Part shown: positions 8,545 through 17,214 of the stretch, one piece after another
How positions within the stretch are numbered: position 1 is the stretch's first letter
Layout: each line of letters begins with the position of its first letter
Assembly: GCA_004295045.1 (NCBI GenBank)
Contig: SHND01000055.1
Coordinates: forward strand, 74,105 to 138,104
Length of the DNA stretch: 64,000 nucleotides
Direction of reading: 5' to 3'
From: Chloroflexota bacterium
GTDB lineage: Bacteria; Chloroflexota; Anaerolineae; UBA4142; SHND01
Made by a program: the position numbers and the translations under genes
The notes under the pieces: model-generated
Told to the model about the DNA's origin: nothing
What the model saw: the letters and a program-made list of their open reading frames with translations, nothing else
Databases searched by the model: none

Positions 8545-9402
8545 TCATTGGGGCACTTGCTGAAAGACCAGGTACCATCCCTGCGTCGCTGGAGGTCTGG
8601 AACCACATTCTACAACATTCGTGTCTATCCGCAAATCCTCAACTACCTCACTTTGGGCGTTTTCTACCAAATGAACCGAATAAAGCCCCGAAATTACGCT
8701 TATATCGCCAAATCCGGCGCCCCGTTCGGGCTTGAAACCAGTATAAAACAACTCATTTCCGTGGTCAGAATTGACTTCCACCGCGATCCCTTGTAACCCC
8801 TTGCCGCCCGCATCCTGCACCTCCACCTGAATGGCTGCACCACCCCCAACCGTTGCGCAGTCGAGCGCGCGCTTGAGACGCAGCTCGAAACGCGGCGCGT
8901 TGGGATTGGGTTCGGAGGTTGGCGGAAGGGGGGTCGGGAGAGGAGTGGGCGGGATTGCAGTCGGGAGAACAGGAGTCGGTTCAAGCACAATCACGGTAAT
9001 GCGCGGTGCGGGCGTAAGGTCGCGCGTTGGGCGCGGCGTAGATGTTGCGCGAGCGAGCGCGTTACCCGGCTTGTCGAGATCAAGACGCAGCTTGACGAGC
9101 GCCTGTTGCGCGAGCGGGTTACGTTCGGCTTGCGCGAGTTTGCCTAGCCGTGTCTTGAGGTCTGGCAATTGCAAATAATAGAGCCGTTGATTGGCAAGCG
9201 TGAAATCGTTGTCCATGACGTACGATGCCGCGATCATGTAGACCAAATCATCCTTGTCGCGCGCATTCAAATCATAGGGCTGTGCTTCTGAATAGCTGAC
9301 CGGAAAGATGTACCATGCAAGGAACAAGCCAAGTCCTGCGCCGGCTAACAGAGCGAGCAGCCAACTCATTACAAGCGGACGATAAATGGAACCCAAAGCC
9401 AT
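8545..9402 (-). CDS. Single-pass membrane protein with Pro-rich linker and extracellular Ig-like domain
   Basis: 285 residues. A membrane segment at about 10-33 (SWLLALLAGAGLGLFLAWYIF) is followed by a helical region resembling a TPR-less spacer, a linker of repeated PTP/PPT (about 140-175), and a C-terminal beta domain (about 180-285) that looks like a bacterial Ig-like fold with two or three cysteines. Layout resembles the C-terminal half of the neighbouring four-CNBD protein, and both are on the minus strand 126 bp apart, so they may act together at the cell surface. A short GAGGT-TTCG-ACCTC hairpin lies just after the stop. The start is an ATG directly next to the stop of a 17-codon frame. 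Confidence 0.6.
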   Translation of the reverse strand: MALGSIYRPLVMSWLLALLAGAGLGLFLAWYIFPVSYSEAQPYDLNARDKDDLVYMIAASYVMDNDFTLANQRLYYLQLPDLKTRLGKLAQAERNPLAQQALVKLRLDLDKPGNALARATSTPRPTRDLTPAPRITVIVLEPTPVLPTAIPPTPLPTPLPPTSEPNPNAPRFELRLKRALDCATVGGGAAIQVEVQDAGGKGLQGIAVEVNSDHGNELFYTGFKPERGAGFGDISVISGLYSVHLVENAQSEVVEDLRIDTNVVECGSRPPATQGWYLVFQQVPQ

Positions 9403-9456
9403 TCACCCGCGCGCCGCTTGTTTGCGTTCGCGCCAAATCAGGCGCAAGATGCGCAT
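9403..9456 (-). CDS. Possible 17-residue coupled small ORF
   Basis: An ATG-initiated frame encoding MRILRLIWRERKQAARG stops with TGA immediately before the ATG of the membrane protein gene at 9402. Its basic, amphipathic sequence and stop-start contact would allow translational coupling. The open frame continues upstream without a start for about 55 codons, so it could also be the tail of a decayed gene. Confidence 0.25.
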   Translation of the reverse strand: MRILRLIWRERKQAARG

Positions 9457-9653
9457 AATCGTATCGTAGAATTCCGTACGTCCGACGTGGAGCGGTACGT
9501 GTGACGGAAAAGGTGCGTCAGTTTTAACGATGCCGAATTGAGGTTGGCACGCTGACGCGAGGCGTCTTGATCGCGCAACTGTGGGATGTTTGCGCGAGAT
9601 TGCGTTATGAGACTTTTTGGCTTAACGTACTGTATTCGTTATAATCGAGCAAG

Positions 9654-9739
9654 TGCCGAGAGGGGGAGTCGAACCCCCATGCTCCGTTAAGAGCGCGCGA
9701 TTTTGAGTCGCGATCGGCTGCCAATTTCGACATCTCGGC
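9654..9739 (-). tRNA. tRNA-Leu (anticodon CAA)
   Basis: The minus strand folds as a class II tRNA of 86 nt: acceptor GCCGAGA with TCTCGGC, D-arm, anticodon stem CGCGA with TCGCG around loop CTCAAAA (anticodon CAA), a long variable arm typical of leucine tRNAs, and T-arm GGGGG-TTCGACT-CCCCC. The discriminator base is A, as for leucine. CCA is not encoded. Confidence 0.95.
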
Positions 9740-9752
9740 TTAGAGTGAATTC

Positions 9753-9780
9753 ACTATAGCGCGAAAAAACGAAATGTCAA
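9753..9780 (-). promoter_or_regulatory. Sigma-70 promoter of tRNA-Leu
   Basis: Minus strand TTGACA (9775-9780), 16-bp spacer, TATAGT (9753-9758), about 14 bp before the tRNA 5' end. Confidence 0.8.
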
Positions 9781-9878
9781 CTGTTTTGATCACAGCCGAA
9801 AATTTTGAATTGCATTTTTAAGTAAATTGACGCTCTAATTTTTTTCCGTAGCTTGTTTCGCGCGCTTGTCACGATTCC

Positions 9879-10511
9879 ATGAACGAACCTGCCATGATTG
9901 AAGCGGCACAAAAAGGCGATGTGCCGTCCTTCAACCAACTAGTCCGCGCATACCAAACCATCGTTTATCACACGGCGTTTCGTGTGTTGGGCGATGGCGA
10001 TGCCGCGTCCGACGCAACACAGGACGCGTTCGTCAACGCGTACAAAAATATTCGCTCCTTTCGCGGCGGTTCATTCAAAGCATGGTTACTGCGGATTGTG
10101 ACAAATACCTGTTACGATCAACTGCGCGCGAAAAAGCGCAAGCCCACGGCGTCGTTGGATGCACTGCTCGTTGATCCCGACAATCCCGCGCCGGGATTGG
10201 GCGAAGCGCGCGAAGAATCCCCCGAAGACCATGCGGAACGTTCCGAACTCGCATACTGGATTGATAAAGGGCTGCAAACCCTGCCGTACGATCAGCGGAT
10301 TACGTTGATCTTGTCCGATATAGACGGCTTTGCGTATGAGGAAATTGCCGAAGCGACAAACACCAATGTTGGCACGGTAAAATCTCGCCTTTCGCGGGCG
10401 CGCGCCCATCTGCGTGATTTCCTCTTGCAGCAGCAGGAACTTTTACCCGACTCTTTTCGTCTAAAACATAGAACGGGGGAGACCACGAATCTCCGAGTTG
10501 AGAATGTTTAA
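9879..10511 (+). CDS. ECF-type RNA polymerase sigma factor
   Basis: 210 residues with sigma region 2 (FNQLVRAYQTIVYHTAFRVL ... DATQDAFVNAYKNI, core-binding and -10 recognition, about 15-85) and region 4 (LPYDQRITLILSDIDGFAYEE ... GTVKSRLSRARAHLR, helix-turn-helix for -35 binding, about 135-190). Regions 1.1 and 3 are absent, as expected for the extracytoplasmic-function class. The linker between 2 and 4 is acidic. The next gene, overlapping by 8 bp, encodes a membrane protein with an N-terminal cytosolic domain that fits an anti-sigma factor. The pair probably responds to an envelope signal; the regulon cannot be read from the window. Confidence 0.92.
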   Translation: MNEPAMIEAAQKGDVPSFNQLVRAYQTIVYHTAFRVLGDGDAASDATQDAFVNAYKNIRSFRGGSFKAWLLRIVTNTCYDQLRAKKRKPTASLDALLVDPDNPAPGLGEAREESPEDHAERSELAYWIDKGLQTLPYDQRITLILSDIDGFAYEEIAEATNTNVGTVKSRLSRARAHLRDFLLQQQELLPDSFRLKHRTGETTNLRVENV

Positions 10512-11802
10512 TCGTAAAGAACCACTCGAAAATATGGACGCTTATGTCGAAGAGCGCCTCTCCGCCTACTTGGACGGGACGCTTTCGGACAAAGAGCGCA
10601 AACTGGTTGAAGCGCATTTGGCTTTGAGCGAACACGCGCGCGCGTCTCTGGAATCTTTGCGCTATACCGTGACCCTGCTCAAACAGACACCGCCGCCGCC
10701 TCTGCCGCGTCAATTTACGTTGCCGGTTACTACACGCGCGCCCGCGCAAAGCGCGCCGGGTTGGCTCGTGTGGGGTTTGCGCGGTGTTGCGGTTGCCGCG
10801 ACCGCTGCATTTGTGGTGTTGCTGCTGGCAACGCTCATACGCCCACCGCAAACAAATGAATCTACAGCGATGGCTCCTGCTGCCGTGCCAGCGCAACCTT
10901 CGGTAGTTGTCGCGCTCGCGTCAACGCCACTGCCAACATTTGGTACGATGGCACAAGATTCTACAACTAATCCAAGTCCGACGCAGATCATGGTGACGGC
11001 GACGGCGGCAAACGAAATACAAAAAGAAATTCCGGTGACAGAAACGCCAGCGTCAGTCCAACAACAAGAATCGCCTTCGCAAAGCGACAACGCTCAAGTT
11101 GAGGCACCCACAGAGCCCGCGCCGGCACCAGCCACGCGCGCGCCAAAGAACGCACAACCGCAGCCAACCACGATTGCAGCAACCAGTGAAAGCAGCGCTG
11201 CCAGCAGCGCACTGGAAAGCAATCTCACTCCGGCGCCCGCGAACGCAGAGGGTGCGAACCAACGCGCCTTTGTCGTAGCGCCTCTGGAGGGGCAGGTCAT
11301 TGTCAGACAACTCAAAGTGCGCGAAGGACCGGGGGTAGAGTATCCTGTAATTGGAACGGTGCGCGATGTGGAACTTGTAATTGTCCGGGCGCGCTCCCAA
11401 GACGATCTGTGGCTGTGGATTGATTATCCCAAGAATCGCAAAACGGGGCGCGGCTGGATTAGTCGTGCGTATGTGACGCTGAACGGCGCACTCGAAACGC
11501 TACCGATTGTTGATCCTGTGACTTTGCTAGAAATAACGATGACGCCGACGCCGACGCCGACTGAAACTCAAACGATTTCACCGACCGAGTCATCGCCGCA
11601 TCAAACGCCGGGTACGCCGGACGCGACACCCGACCCAAACATTGCAACACCGCTGCCAAATGCAACTTCGAGCGCGGAAGCAACGCCTGTAACCGCAACA
11701 CCGGCAACGCAAGCGACCGAATCGAGTGTTACTGCTACGCCCACGCCGCTGGTGGAATCCGATATCGCGCGCGGCGGAATAATACCAAAGCCATCTGAAT
11801 AA
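10504..11802 (+). CDS. Putative membrane anti-sigma factor with extracellular SH3 domain
   Basis: 432 residues. The N-terminal 65 residues (ERLSAYLDGTLSDKERKLVEAHL) resemble the anti-sigma domain that follows ECF sigma factors, but lack the HxxxCxxC zinc motif. A membrane segment lies at about 82-105, then a Thr/Pro/Ala-rich stretch, a bacterial SH3 domain at about 255-325 (VRQLKVREGPGVEYPVIGTV ... GRGWISRAYV), and a long TPTPTPT tail. SH3 domains of this type often bind cell-wall peptides, so it may sense envelope state and release the sigma factor. ATG 10504 is chosen over TTG 10498; the overlap with the sigma gene suggests coupled translation. A terminator follows. Confidence 0.72.
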   Translation: MFNRKEPLENMDAYVEERLSAYLDGTLSDKERKLVEAHLALSEHARASLESLRYTVTLLKQTPPPPLPRQFTLPVTTRAPAQSAPGWLVWGLRGVAVAATAAFVVLLLATLIRPPQTNESTAMAPAAVPAQPSVVVALASTPLPTFGTMAQDSTTNPSPTQIMVTATAANEIQKEIPVTETPASVQQQESPSQSDNAQVEAPTEPAPAPATRAPKNAQPQPTTIAATSESSAASSALESNLTPAPANAEGANQRAFVVAPLEGQVIVRQLKVREGPGVEYPVIGTVRDVELVIVRARSQDDLWLWIDYPKNRKTGRGWISRAYVTLNGALETLPIVDPVTLLEITMTPTPTPTETQTISPTESSPHQTPGTPDATPDPNIATPLPNATSSAEATPVTATPATQATESSVTATPTPLVESDIARGGIIPKPSE

Positions 11803-11806
11803 TCTC

Positions 11807-11838
11807 AACGCCGCACAACTCGTGCGGCGTTTTTTTTT
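11807..11838 (+). terminator. Intrinsic terminator after the sigma/anti-sigma operon
   Basis: Perfect 10-bp stem AACGCCGCAC / GTGCGGCGTT with a 5-nt loop, followed by a run of T. Confidence 0.95.
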
Positions 11839-11896
11839 GAAACTCGGCGCGTGACGAGTTTCTCTTTTTATCGCGCGTTGCATATAATGAAACGAA

Positions 11897-12970
11897 ATGT
11901 TGAACGGAACTCTTGACAAGACCTTGACTGCGTCTTCACCGTGGGATGAACTGCAATTGCCCGAACCGCGCGCCGATTTTTTCGTGCGCGAGATTCCCAT
12001 TTTCGGCGACGCGATTCTCGCGCCGATGGATGGATTTTCGGATTTGCCCTTCCGCCTCATCTGTCGCGAACTCGGTTCGGCAATGTCGTACACCGAATTT
12101 ACAAACGCGGACGGCATCTTGCAGAAAAAATTGCCCGACAGCGTGGCGCATCGTTTGAAATTCGATCCATCGGAAAATCCGATGACGTTTCAAATTTATC
12201 ATCACGATGCAGATCGTTTGGTGGATGCGGCGAAACGCGTGTTGGAATTGGGTCCGCAGATCATTGATCTCAACATGGGCTGCTATGTCAAAGACATCGC
12301 GGAACGCGGCGCAGGTTCGGGGATGCTGCGTTTCCCGGAACGCATCGCCCATTATTTTTCGCGTGCGTCCAGAGAATTGCCAATTCCTGTGACGGGAAAA
12401 ATTCGCTTGGGGTGGGATGACGATTCGCGTAATTATTTAACGACCGCGAAAATTATCGAAGACAATGGCGCGAGTCTGATTGCAGTTCACGCGCGCACCA
12501 AAGCGCAAGCGTATCACGGCTGCGCGGATTGGGACGCGCTCGCGCAAATCAAACAAACTGTGAAAATTCCGGTGTTGGGCAATGGCGATGTGAAAACGGT
12601 TGCTGATGTCGCGCGCATGAAAGAGTACACGGGTTGCGACGGCGTGATGATTGGGCGCGCGGCGATTGGCAATCCATGGATTTTTTCGCGGCGCAATCGC
12701 GGACAAGTTTCGCTCGACGAACGCGTCACGCTGCTGCGTCGTCATCTCACCCTCAATCTGGATTTTTACGGACAGCACGGGGGACTGGTGCTATTTCGCA
12801 AGCACGCGGTGAAATACATTCACGGTTTGCCGGGTGAAAAAGCGCTGCGCGTGCCGCTGCTGACCGCCGAATCGGTGCAGCACTTTGACGATTTGCTTGC
12901 AGGGTTCGAACGATTCGAGCATGTTGAAAATTTTCGGGAATATCAGGCGCTCGCGCGCGAATTTGCATAA
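11897..12970 (+). CDS. tRNA-dihydrouridine synthase family protein
   Basis: 357 residues. The TIM-barrel FMN enzyme motifs of Dus are present: LAPMDGFSDLPFR at the N-terminus, DLNMGCYVKDI with the catalytic cysteine near 129, GAGSGML, KIRLGWDD, VHARTKAQAYHG and GNGDVKTVADV ... DGVMIGRAAIGNPWIF for FMN phosphate. It reduces uridines in the D-loop of tRNA with NADPH. The usual NMGCP is NMGCY here, a small deviation. A TATAAT (11883-11888) sits 8 nt before the ATG and no Shine-Dalgarno is seen, so the message may be leaderless. Which Dus subclass it belongs to cannot be set by eye. Confidence 0.9.
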   Translation: MLNGTLDKTLTASSPWDELQLPEPRADFFVREIPIFGDAILAPMDGFSDLPFRLICRELGSAMSYTEFTNADGILQKKLPDSVAHRLKFDPSENPMTFQIYHHDADRLVDAAKRVLELGPQIIDLNMGCYVKDIAERGAGSGMLRFPERIAHYFSRASRELPIPVTGKIRLGWDDDSRNYLTTAKIIEDNGASLIAVHARTKAQAYHGCADWDALAQIKQTVKIPVLGNGDVKTVADVARMKEYTGCDGVMIGRAAIGNPWIFSRRNRGQVSLDERVTLLRRHLTLNLDFYGQHGGLVLFRKHAVKYIHGLPGEKALRVPLLTAESVQHFDDLLAGFERFEHVENFREYQALAREFA

Positions 12971-13062
12971 TCATTTTGCGCGACGCGATGGCTGTGCTAA
13001 AATCAATTTGTGACTGTCCTTGAAGCGACAGCAGAATAAAGAATCTCTTTCGGGAGCCCGCA

Positions 13063-13449
13063 ATGACACCGTACTGGTTTTCAAAAAAATTACCTGCATC
13101 ACGCCACGGAATTGAAAACGCGATTCGCCTGGCATTTTGGGCGCATGGGTTTGGCGAGACCTACTTTACCTGTGTGGAACCGGAACCCCCGATTCGCTGC
13201 ACGGGCTTGTGGAAATCTACGACGGCGTTTCAAGTGGAATGGACGCCGAGCGATTATTTTTTGCTGACCATGAAAGAGCCGAACAAAGACGTGTTGGAAG
13301 CATTTGAGCGCGTCTTGGGGCATCACGCGCTGGCTGCCTATCGCAACGCGCAGGGCGACGTGGTGGTCGAATGGCGCGCAAAAAATCCCGACGAACGTTG
13401 GAGCGAATTGGAAAAGAGCGGCGTTACAGACCTCGAGCGTCTTTCCTAA
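13063..13449 (+). CDS. Conserved-looking hypothetical protein
   Basis: 128 residues, soluble, rich in aromatic residues (WFSKK, LAFWAHGFGETYF, ALAAYRNAQGDVVVEW). I do not recognise the family. It has its own promoter (TTGCGC at 12976, 16-bp spacer, TAAAAT at 12998-13003) and a leader of about 50 nt with a GGGAG ribosome-binding site. It ends before an intrinsic terminator, so it is probably a single-gene unit between dus and polA. Confidence 0.6.
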   Translation: MTPYWFSKKLPASRHGIENAIRLAFWAHGFGETYFTCVEPEPPIRCTGLWKSTTAFQVEWTPSDYFLLTMKEPNKDVLEAFERVLGHHALAAYRNAQGDVVVEWRAKNPDERWSELEKSGVTDLERLS

Positions 13450-13470
13450 ATAACGTTGCACGCGATACGG

Positions 13471-13527
13471 GGTTTGCAGGTCGTCATCTCTCCGCGCAAA
13501 ACACGGGACGGCTTGCAAACCTTTTTT
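13471..13527 (+). terminator. Intrinsic terminator between the hypothetical gene and polA
   Basis: GGTTTGCA (13471-13478) pairs with TGCAAACC (13514-13521); additional GTCGTC/GACGGC pairing can extend the stem; six T follow. Confidence 0.75.
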
Positions 13528-13564
13528 GTTTGCAGCGCTTTTTTGTTCGACGCGCGATAAAAAT

Positions 13565-16438
13565 ATGTCCGAAACAAAACTTTTGTTAATTGACGCGCAC
13601 GCGCTCATTCACCGCAGTTACCATGCGATTGAACGCGAGTTGACTTCGCCGACGGGCGAGCCGACGAAAGCGGTGTATGGCTTTGCGAGCACGCTCTTGA
13701 AAGTGATCAAAGAGCAGCAGCCGCAATACGTTGTTGCGACGTTCGACGCGGGCAAAAGTTTTCGTTCCGAACAATTCGCCGAATACAAAGCGAATCGTCC
13801 TTCTACGCCCGATGACTTGCGTTCGCAATTTGCGCGCTGCCGCGAATTTTGCGCGGCATTGGGCATTCCCGTTTTCGCGCAGCCGGGCTACGAAGCGGAT
13901 GATTTGATTGGCACGCTGTCGCAGCAAGCCGAGCAGGAAAATCTCGACACGGTGATTCTCACCGGCGACCGCGATACGCTGCAATTGGTGGACGACAAAA
14001 TTCAGGTGTTGATGTTTATCGGCTATACCGGCGAAATCAAAATGTACGACACGGCGGCGGTACAGGAACGCTTTGGTTTTGCGCCGTCGCAGTTGATTGA
14101 TTTCAAAGCGCTGCGCGGTGATACCTCTGACAATATTCCGGGCATAGCCGGTGTGGGCGACAAGACGGCGACAAAATTATTGCAGGACTATGCGAGCGTC
14201 GAAGGAATTTATCAACACATCGGCGACATCGAGGGCAAGCTCGGCGAAAAATTGGACGCGGCGCGCGCGCAGGTTCGCTTGAATAAAGCGTTGGTGACGA
14301 TTGACCGCGCGGTGCCTGTCACGCTCGACCTTGAAGCGGCGCGTTTTGGCGAATATGACCGCGACAAATTGATTCAGCTCATGCGCGAACTCGGGTTTCA
14401 ATCTCTCCTGTCGCGCGTTCCCGATTCCACCGGGAAAGGGGAAATGGAGTCTGCCGAATCCGCTGTGCCGCAAGTGGAAACCAAGTACGCGCCGGTCATT
14501 TCCGAAACGGATTTGAACGCGTTGGTGAAACGCATCAAGAAAGAAAAAGCGTTCGTCGTGGATGTAGAAACGACGAGCATTGATCCACAGCGCGCGGATT
14601 TGGTCGGCATTGCGATTGGCGTTGGAGACGGCGAAGCGTATTACATTCCGGTCTTGCACGAGATCCGCGAAACACAACAGACGACGCAAGTTGCGCCGGT
14701 TCCGAAAAAGGCGAAAGCGGTTAAAGAACAGAAACAGCCGTCGTTGTTTGACACGAGCGCGTCCGCACAAACCATCACGATTGCGAGCGACGACGCGCAT
14801 CCGTTTGCGAAATTGCCATTGGAGATTGTGCGCGAAAAATTGTTGAATGTTTTTGCGGATGAAAAAATTGCCAAGTACGCGCACAATGCGAGCTATGACT
14901 GGGGTGTGCTGCGGCGCGCCGGGTTCGAGGTGAGCGGCATCGCGTTCGATACGATGATCGCCGCGCACTTGGTCGAACAGAATGCACAAGCGATCGGTTT
15001 GAAAAATTTGGCGTTCCAACATTTTGGCGCGCAGATGACGGAAATTCAGGCGCTGATTGGCAAAGGCAAAAATCAGATCACGATGGATCAGGTGAGCATT
15101 GATAAACTCACGCAATATGCGGGCGCCGACGCCGATTACACTTTTCGTTTGTATGAAATTTACAAACCTTTGCTGAAAGAACGCGGCTTGGATAAATTGT
15201 TCTATGAAATTGAAATGCCGCTCGTGCGCGTAATCGTTGATCTGGAACGCGCGGGCGTGTTGTTGGACTTGGAGGTGCTGCAAGAACTGTCACGTGAAAT
15301 TACACAGCGGTTGGGTGAAATCGAAGCGCGCGTGTACGAGATGGTCGGCGCGCCGTTCAATCTCAATTCGCCCGTACAGCTGAGCGAGGCGCTGTTTGAA
15401 AAATTGGGATTGTCGTCGCAGGGCTTGGAACGCACAAGCACGGGAAAAATTTCGACGGCGGCAGGCGTGTTGGAAAATTTGCGCGAGCAGCATCCGGTTA
15501 TCCCGCTGATTCTCGAACATCGTGAACTTTCTAAACTAAAGGGCACGTACGTGGATGCGCTGCCCGAATTGGTGAATCCCGAAGATGGGCGCGTGCATAC
15601 CAGTTTCAATCAAGCCGGTGCGGTTACGGGACGTTTATCGTCGTCGAATCCGAATTTACAAAACATTCCTGTCCGAACGGAATTGGGGCGACGCGTGCGC
15701 GGCGCGTTCATTGCGCCGAAAGGCAGCGTTTTGATGTCCGCCGATTATTCGCAAGTGGAGCTGCGGATTCTCGCGCACGTTTCGCAGGACGCGAACATGC
15801 TGCAAGCGTTCGCGAACGGCGAAGACATTCATGCCGCGACGGCTGCGTTGTTGTTCAACGTGCCGATTGATCAGGTGACCAAAGATATGCGCCGCTTGGG
15901 CAAGACGATCAATTTTGGCGTGGTGTACGGCATCAGCGATTGGGGCGTCGCAGGACGCACGGAACTTTCGCTGGAAGAATCGCGCAAACTCATTCAAGCG
16001 TACAACGAAAAATACGCGGGCGTCAAAGCGTACATGGAGCGCACCAAAGCGATGGCGCGCGAAAAAGGATACGTCGAATCATTGTTGGGGCGCCGTCGTT
16101 ATTTTCCCGAATTGAGTTCGGGTCGGCGTTTGCCGATTGGTGTAAAAAATCAAGCCGAACGCGAAGCAATCAACATGCCGATTCAGGCGAGCGCGGCGGA
16201 CATTATCAAGATCGCGATGGTTCGTTTGCACGACGCGTTGGGAAAAAAGAAATTCAAGAGCAAAATGATTCTGCAAGTGCACGATGAGTTGGTGTTGGAA
16301 AGTCCGCAGAACGAAATGGATGAAGTCGTGCCGCTCGTTCACGAAATCATGTGCGGGGCGTATCGGCTGGACGCGCCGCTCGAGGTCGAAGTCAAAATTG
16401 GCTCGAACTGGCAAGAGATGAAAGTTGTGAAAACATGA
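13565..16438 (+). CDS. polA: DNA polymerase I
   Basis: 957 residues. The 5'-3' exonuclease domain covers about 1-290 (LLLIDAHALIHRSYHA, GYEADDLIGTL, GDTSDNIPGIAGVGDKTA). The 3'-5' proofreading domain (about 315-545) keeps its acidic residues: DVETTS near 333, NASYDWG and YAGADADYTFRLYE. It carries an insertion of roughly 50 Lys/Pro/Ser-rich residues (around 370-420). The family A polymerase domain follows, with motif A DYSQVELR near 726, motif B RRLGKTINFGVVYG and motif C VHDE near 905. It fills gaps and removes RNA primers. Start ATG 13565 is chosen from the domain start MSETKLLLID; a longer frame upstream runs through the terminator. Its stop overlaps the next gene (ATGA). Confidence 0.97.
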   Translation: MSETKLLLIDAHALIHRSYHAIERELTSPTGEPTKAVYGFASTLLKVIKEQQPQYVVATFDAGKSFRSEQFAEYKANRPSTPDDLRSQFARCREFCAALGIPVFAQPGYEADDLIGTLSQQAEQENLDTVILTGDRDTLQLVDDKIQVLMFIGYTGEIKMYDTAAVQERFGFAPSQLIDFKALRGDTSDNIPGIAGVGDKTATKLLQDYASVEGIYQHIGDIEGKLGEKLDAARAQVRLNKALVTIDRAVPVTLDLEAARFGEYDRDKLIQLMRELGFQSLLSRVPDSTGKGEMESAESAVPQVETKYAPVISETDLNALVKRIKKEKAFVVDVETTSIDPQRADLVGIAIGVGDGEAYYIPVLHEIRETQQTTQVAPVPKKAKAVKEQKQPSLFDTSASAQTITIASDDAHPFAKLPLEIVREKLLNVFADEKIAKYAHNASYDWGVLRRAGFEVSGIAFDTMIAAHLVEQNAQAIGLKNLAFQHFGAQMTEIQALIGKGKNQITMDQVSIDKLTQYAGADADYTFRLYEIYKPLLKERGLDKLFYEIEMPLVRVIVDLERAGVLLDLEVLQELSREITQRLGEIEARVYEMVGAPFNLNSPVQLSEALFEKLGLSSQGLERTSTGKISTAAGVLENLREQHPVIPLILEHRELSKLKGTYVDALPELVNPEDGRVHTSFNQAGAVTGRLSSSNPNLQNIPVRTELGRRVRGAFIAPKGSVLMSADYSQVELRILAHVSQDANMLQAFANGEDIHAATAALLFNVPIDQVTKDMRRLGKTINFGVVYGISDWGVAGRTELSLEESRKLIQAYNEKYAGVKAYMERTKAMAREKGYVESLLGRRRYFPELSSGRRLPIGVKNQAEREAINMPIQASAADIIKIAMVRLHDALGKKKFKSKMILQVHDELVLESPQNEMDEVVPLVHEIMCGAYRLDAPLEVEVKIGSNWQEMKVVKT

Positions 16439-17190
16439 ATTTATTTGCGCTCTCGGATCTTAGAGGACTGCGACAAGAACACGCGTCCGACCCGGCATAT
16501 GATCTCGCGCGCAAACATACGCGCAATCAGCTGGTGTGGCTGCACGAACGAATTTACGGCGAAATGCGCGCGCGCAAGTGGGACGTTTATTTTCGTCCCG
16601 AATGGTCGCTTTCGCCGCCGAACGTTTCTCCCGACACTCCCGTAATTGATGCGCTGTGCCTGCGGTACACCAAAGCCGAATACGTCGCGCGCTTGATGCA
16701 AAAACAATTCGGCGGACCGCCGCTGTATTGGGATGACTGCGCGTGGCTCGGGGTCGGCGTTGATGAACAGGGCGTTTTCGTCGAATGGAATATTCCCGCC
16801 TCTGCGCGCCTCGATGCGCTGAATTTTTACAACAAAGTGATGCAGAGCGCGCCCGAGAAGCGCACCGTGCGCCAAATTTTGGCGGAACTGGGCGGCGAAG
16901 GAACGTTGACCTTGCAGAGTGAGCGCGAAGAGGTGCTGCGCGTGCGCTGCGCGCGTTTGGTAGACTTGAATGTGTTGAATACGACGCTAGAGAAATTTGT
17001 GCCGGGCGTACATGCGTGGAATATTGCGATTCGTTTTCTCGTCACCGACAACCGCTTGCAAGCGAGCAGCGCGCCCGACGAATTGTTGTACCGCCTCGCA
17101 CAATTGTATGGTTTGCATCAATACGCCGCGTGGTCGCCGCGTAATAATTTTTTGAACGCGCTGCAGCCAACGTCTGCCGAGTTGCACTAG
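16435..17190 (+). CDS. Hypothetical protein downstream of polA
   Basis: 251 residues, soluble, no signal peptide. The N-terminal half is basic with RKHTRNQLVWLHERIYGEMRA-type helices, followed by alternating beta strands (RPEWSLSPPNVSP, YWDDCAWLGVGVDEQGVFVEWNIP). The length and the two-part pattern recall nuclease-associated or DUF2461-like alpha/beta proteins, but I cannot name a family. The ATG overlaps the polA stop (ATGA), which implies co-translation and perhaps a role linked to DNA synthesis or repair. Confidence 0.6.
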   Translation: MNLFALSDLRGLRQEHASDPAYDLARKHTRNQLVWLHERIYGEMRARKWDVYFRPEWSLSPPNVSPDTPVIDALCLRYTKAEYVARLMQKQFGGPPLYWDDCAWLGVGVDEQGVFVEWNIPASARLDALNFYNKVMQSAPEKRTVRQILAELGGEGTLTLQSEREEVLRVRCARLVDLNVLNTTLEKFVPGVHAWNIAIRFLVTDNRLQASSAPDELLYRLAQLYGLHQYAAWSPRNNFLNALQPTSAELH

Positions 17191-17214
17191 AATTCTTTCC
17201 TGTTTTGTTCGCGC

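Noticed and set aside
14177..15283. Long minus-strand reading frame inside polA
   Set aside because: It lies fully opposite a certain gene in a GC-rich region where antisense frames stay open by codon bias; composition is Arg/His/Gln-rich with no domain.
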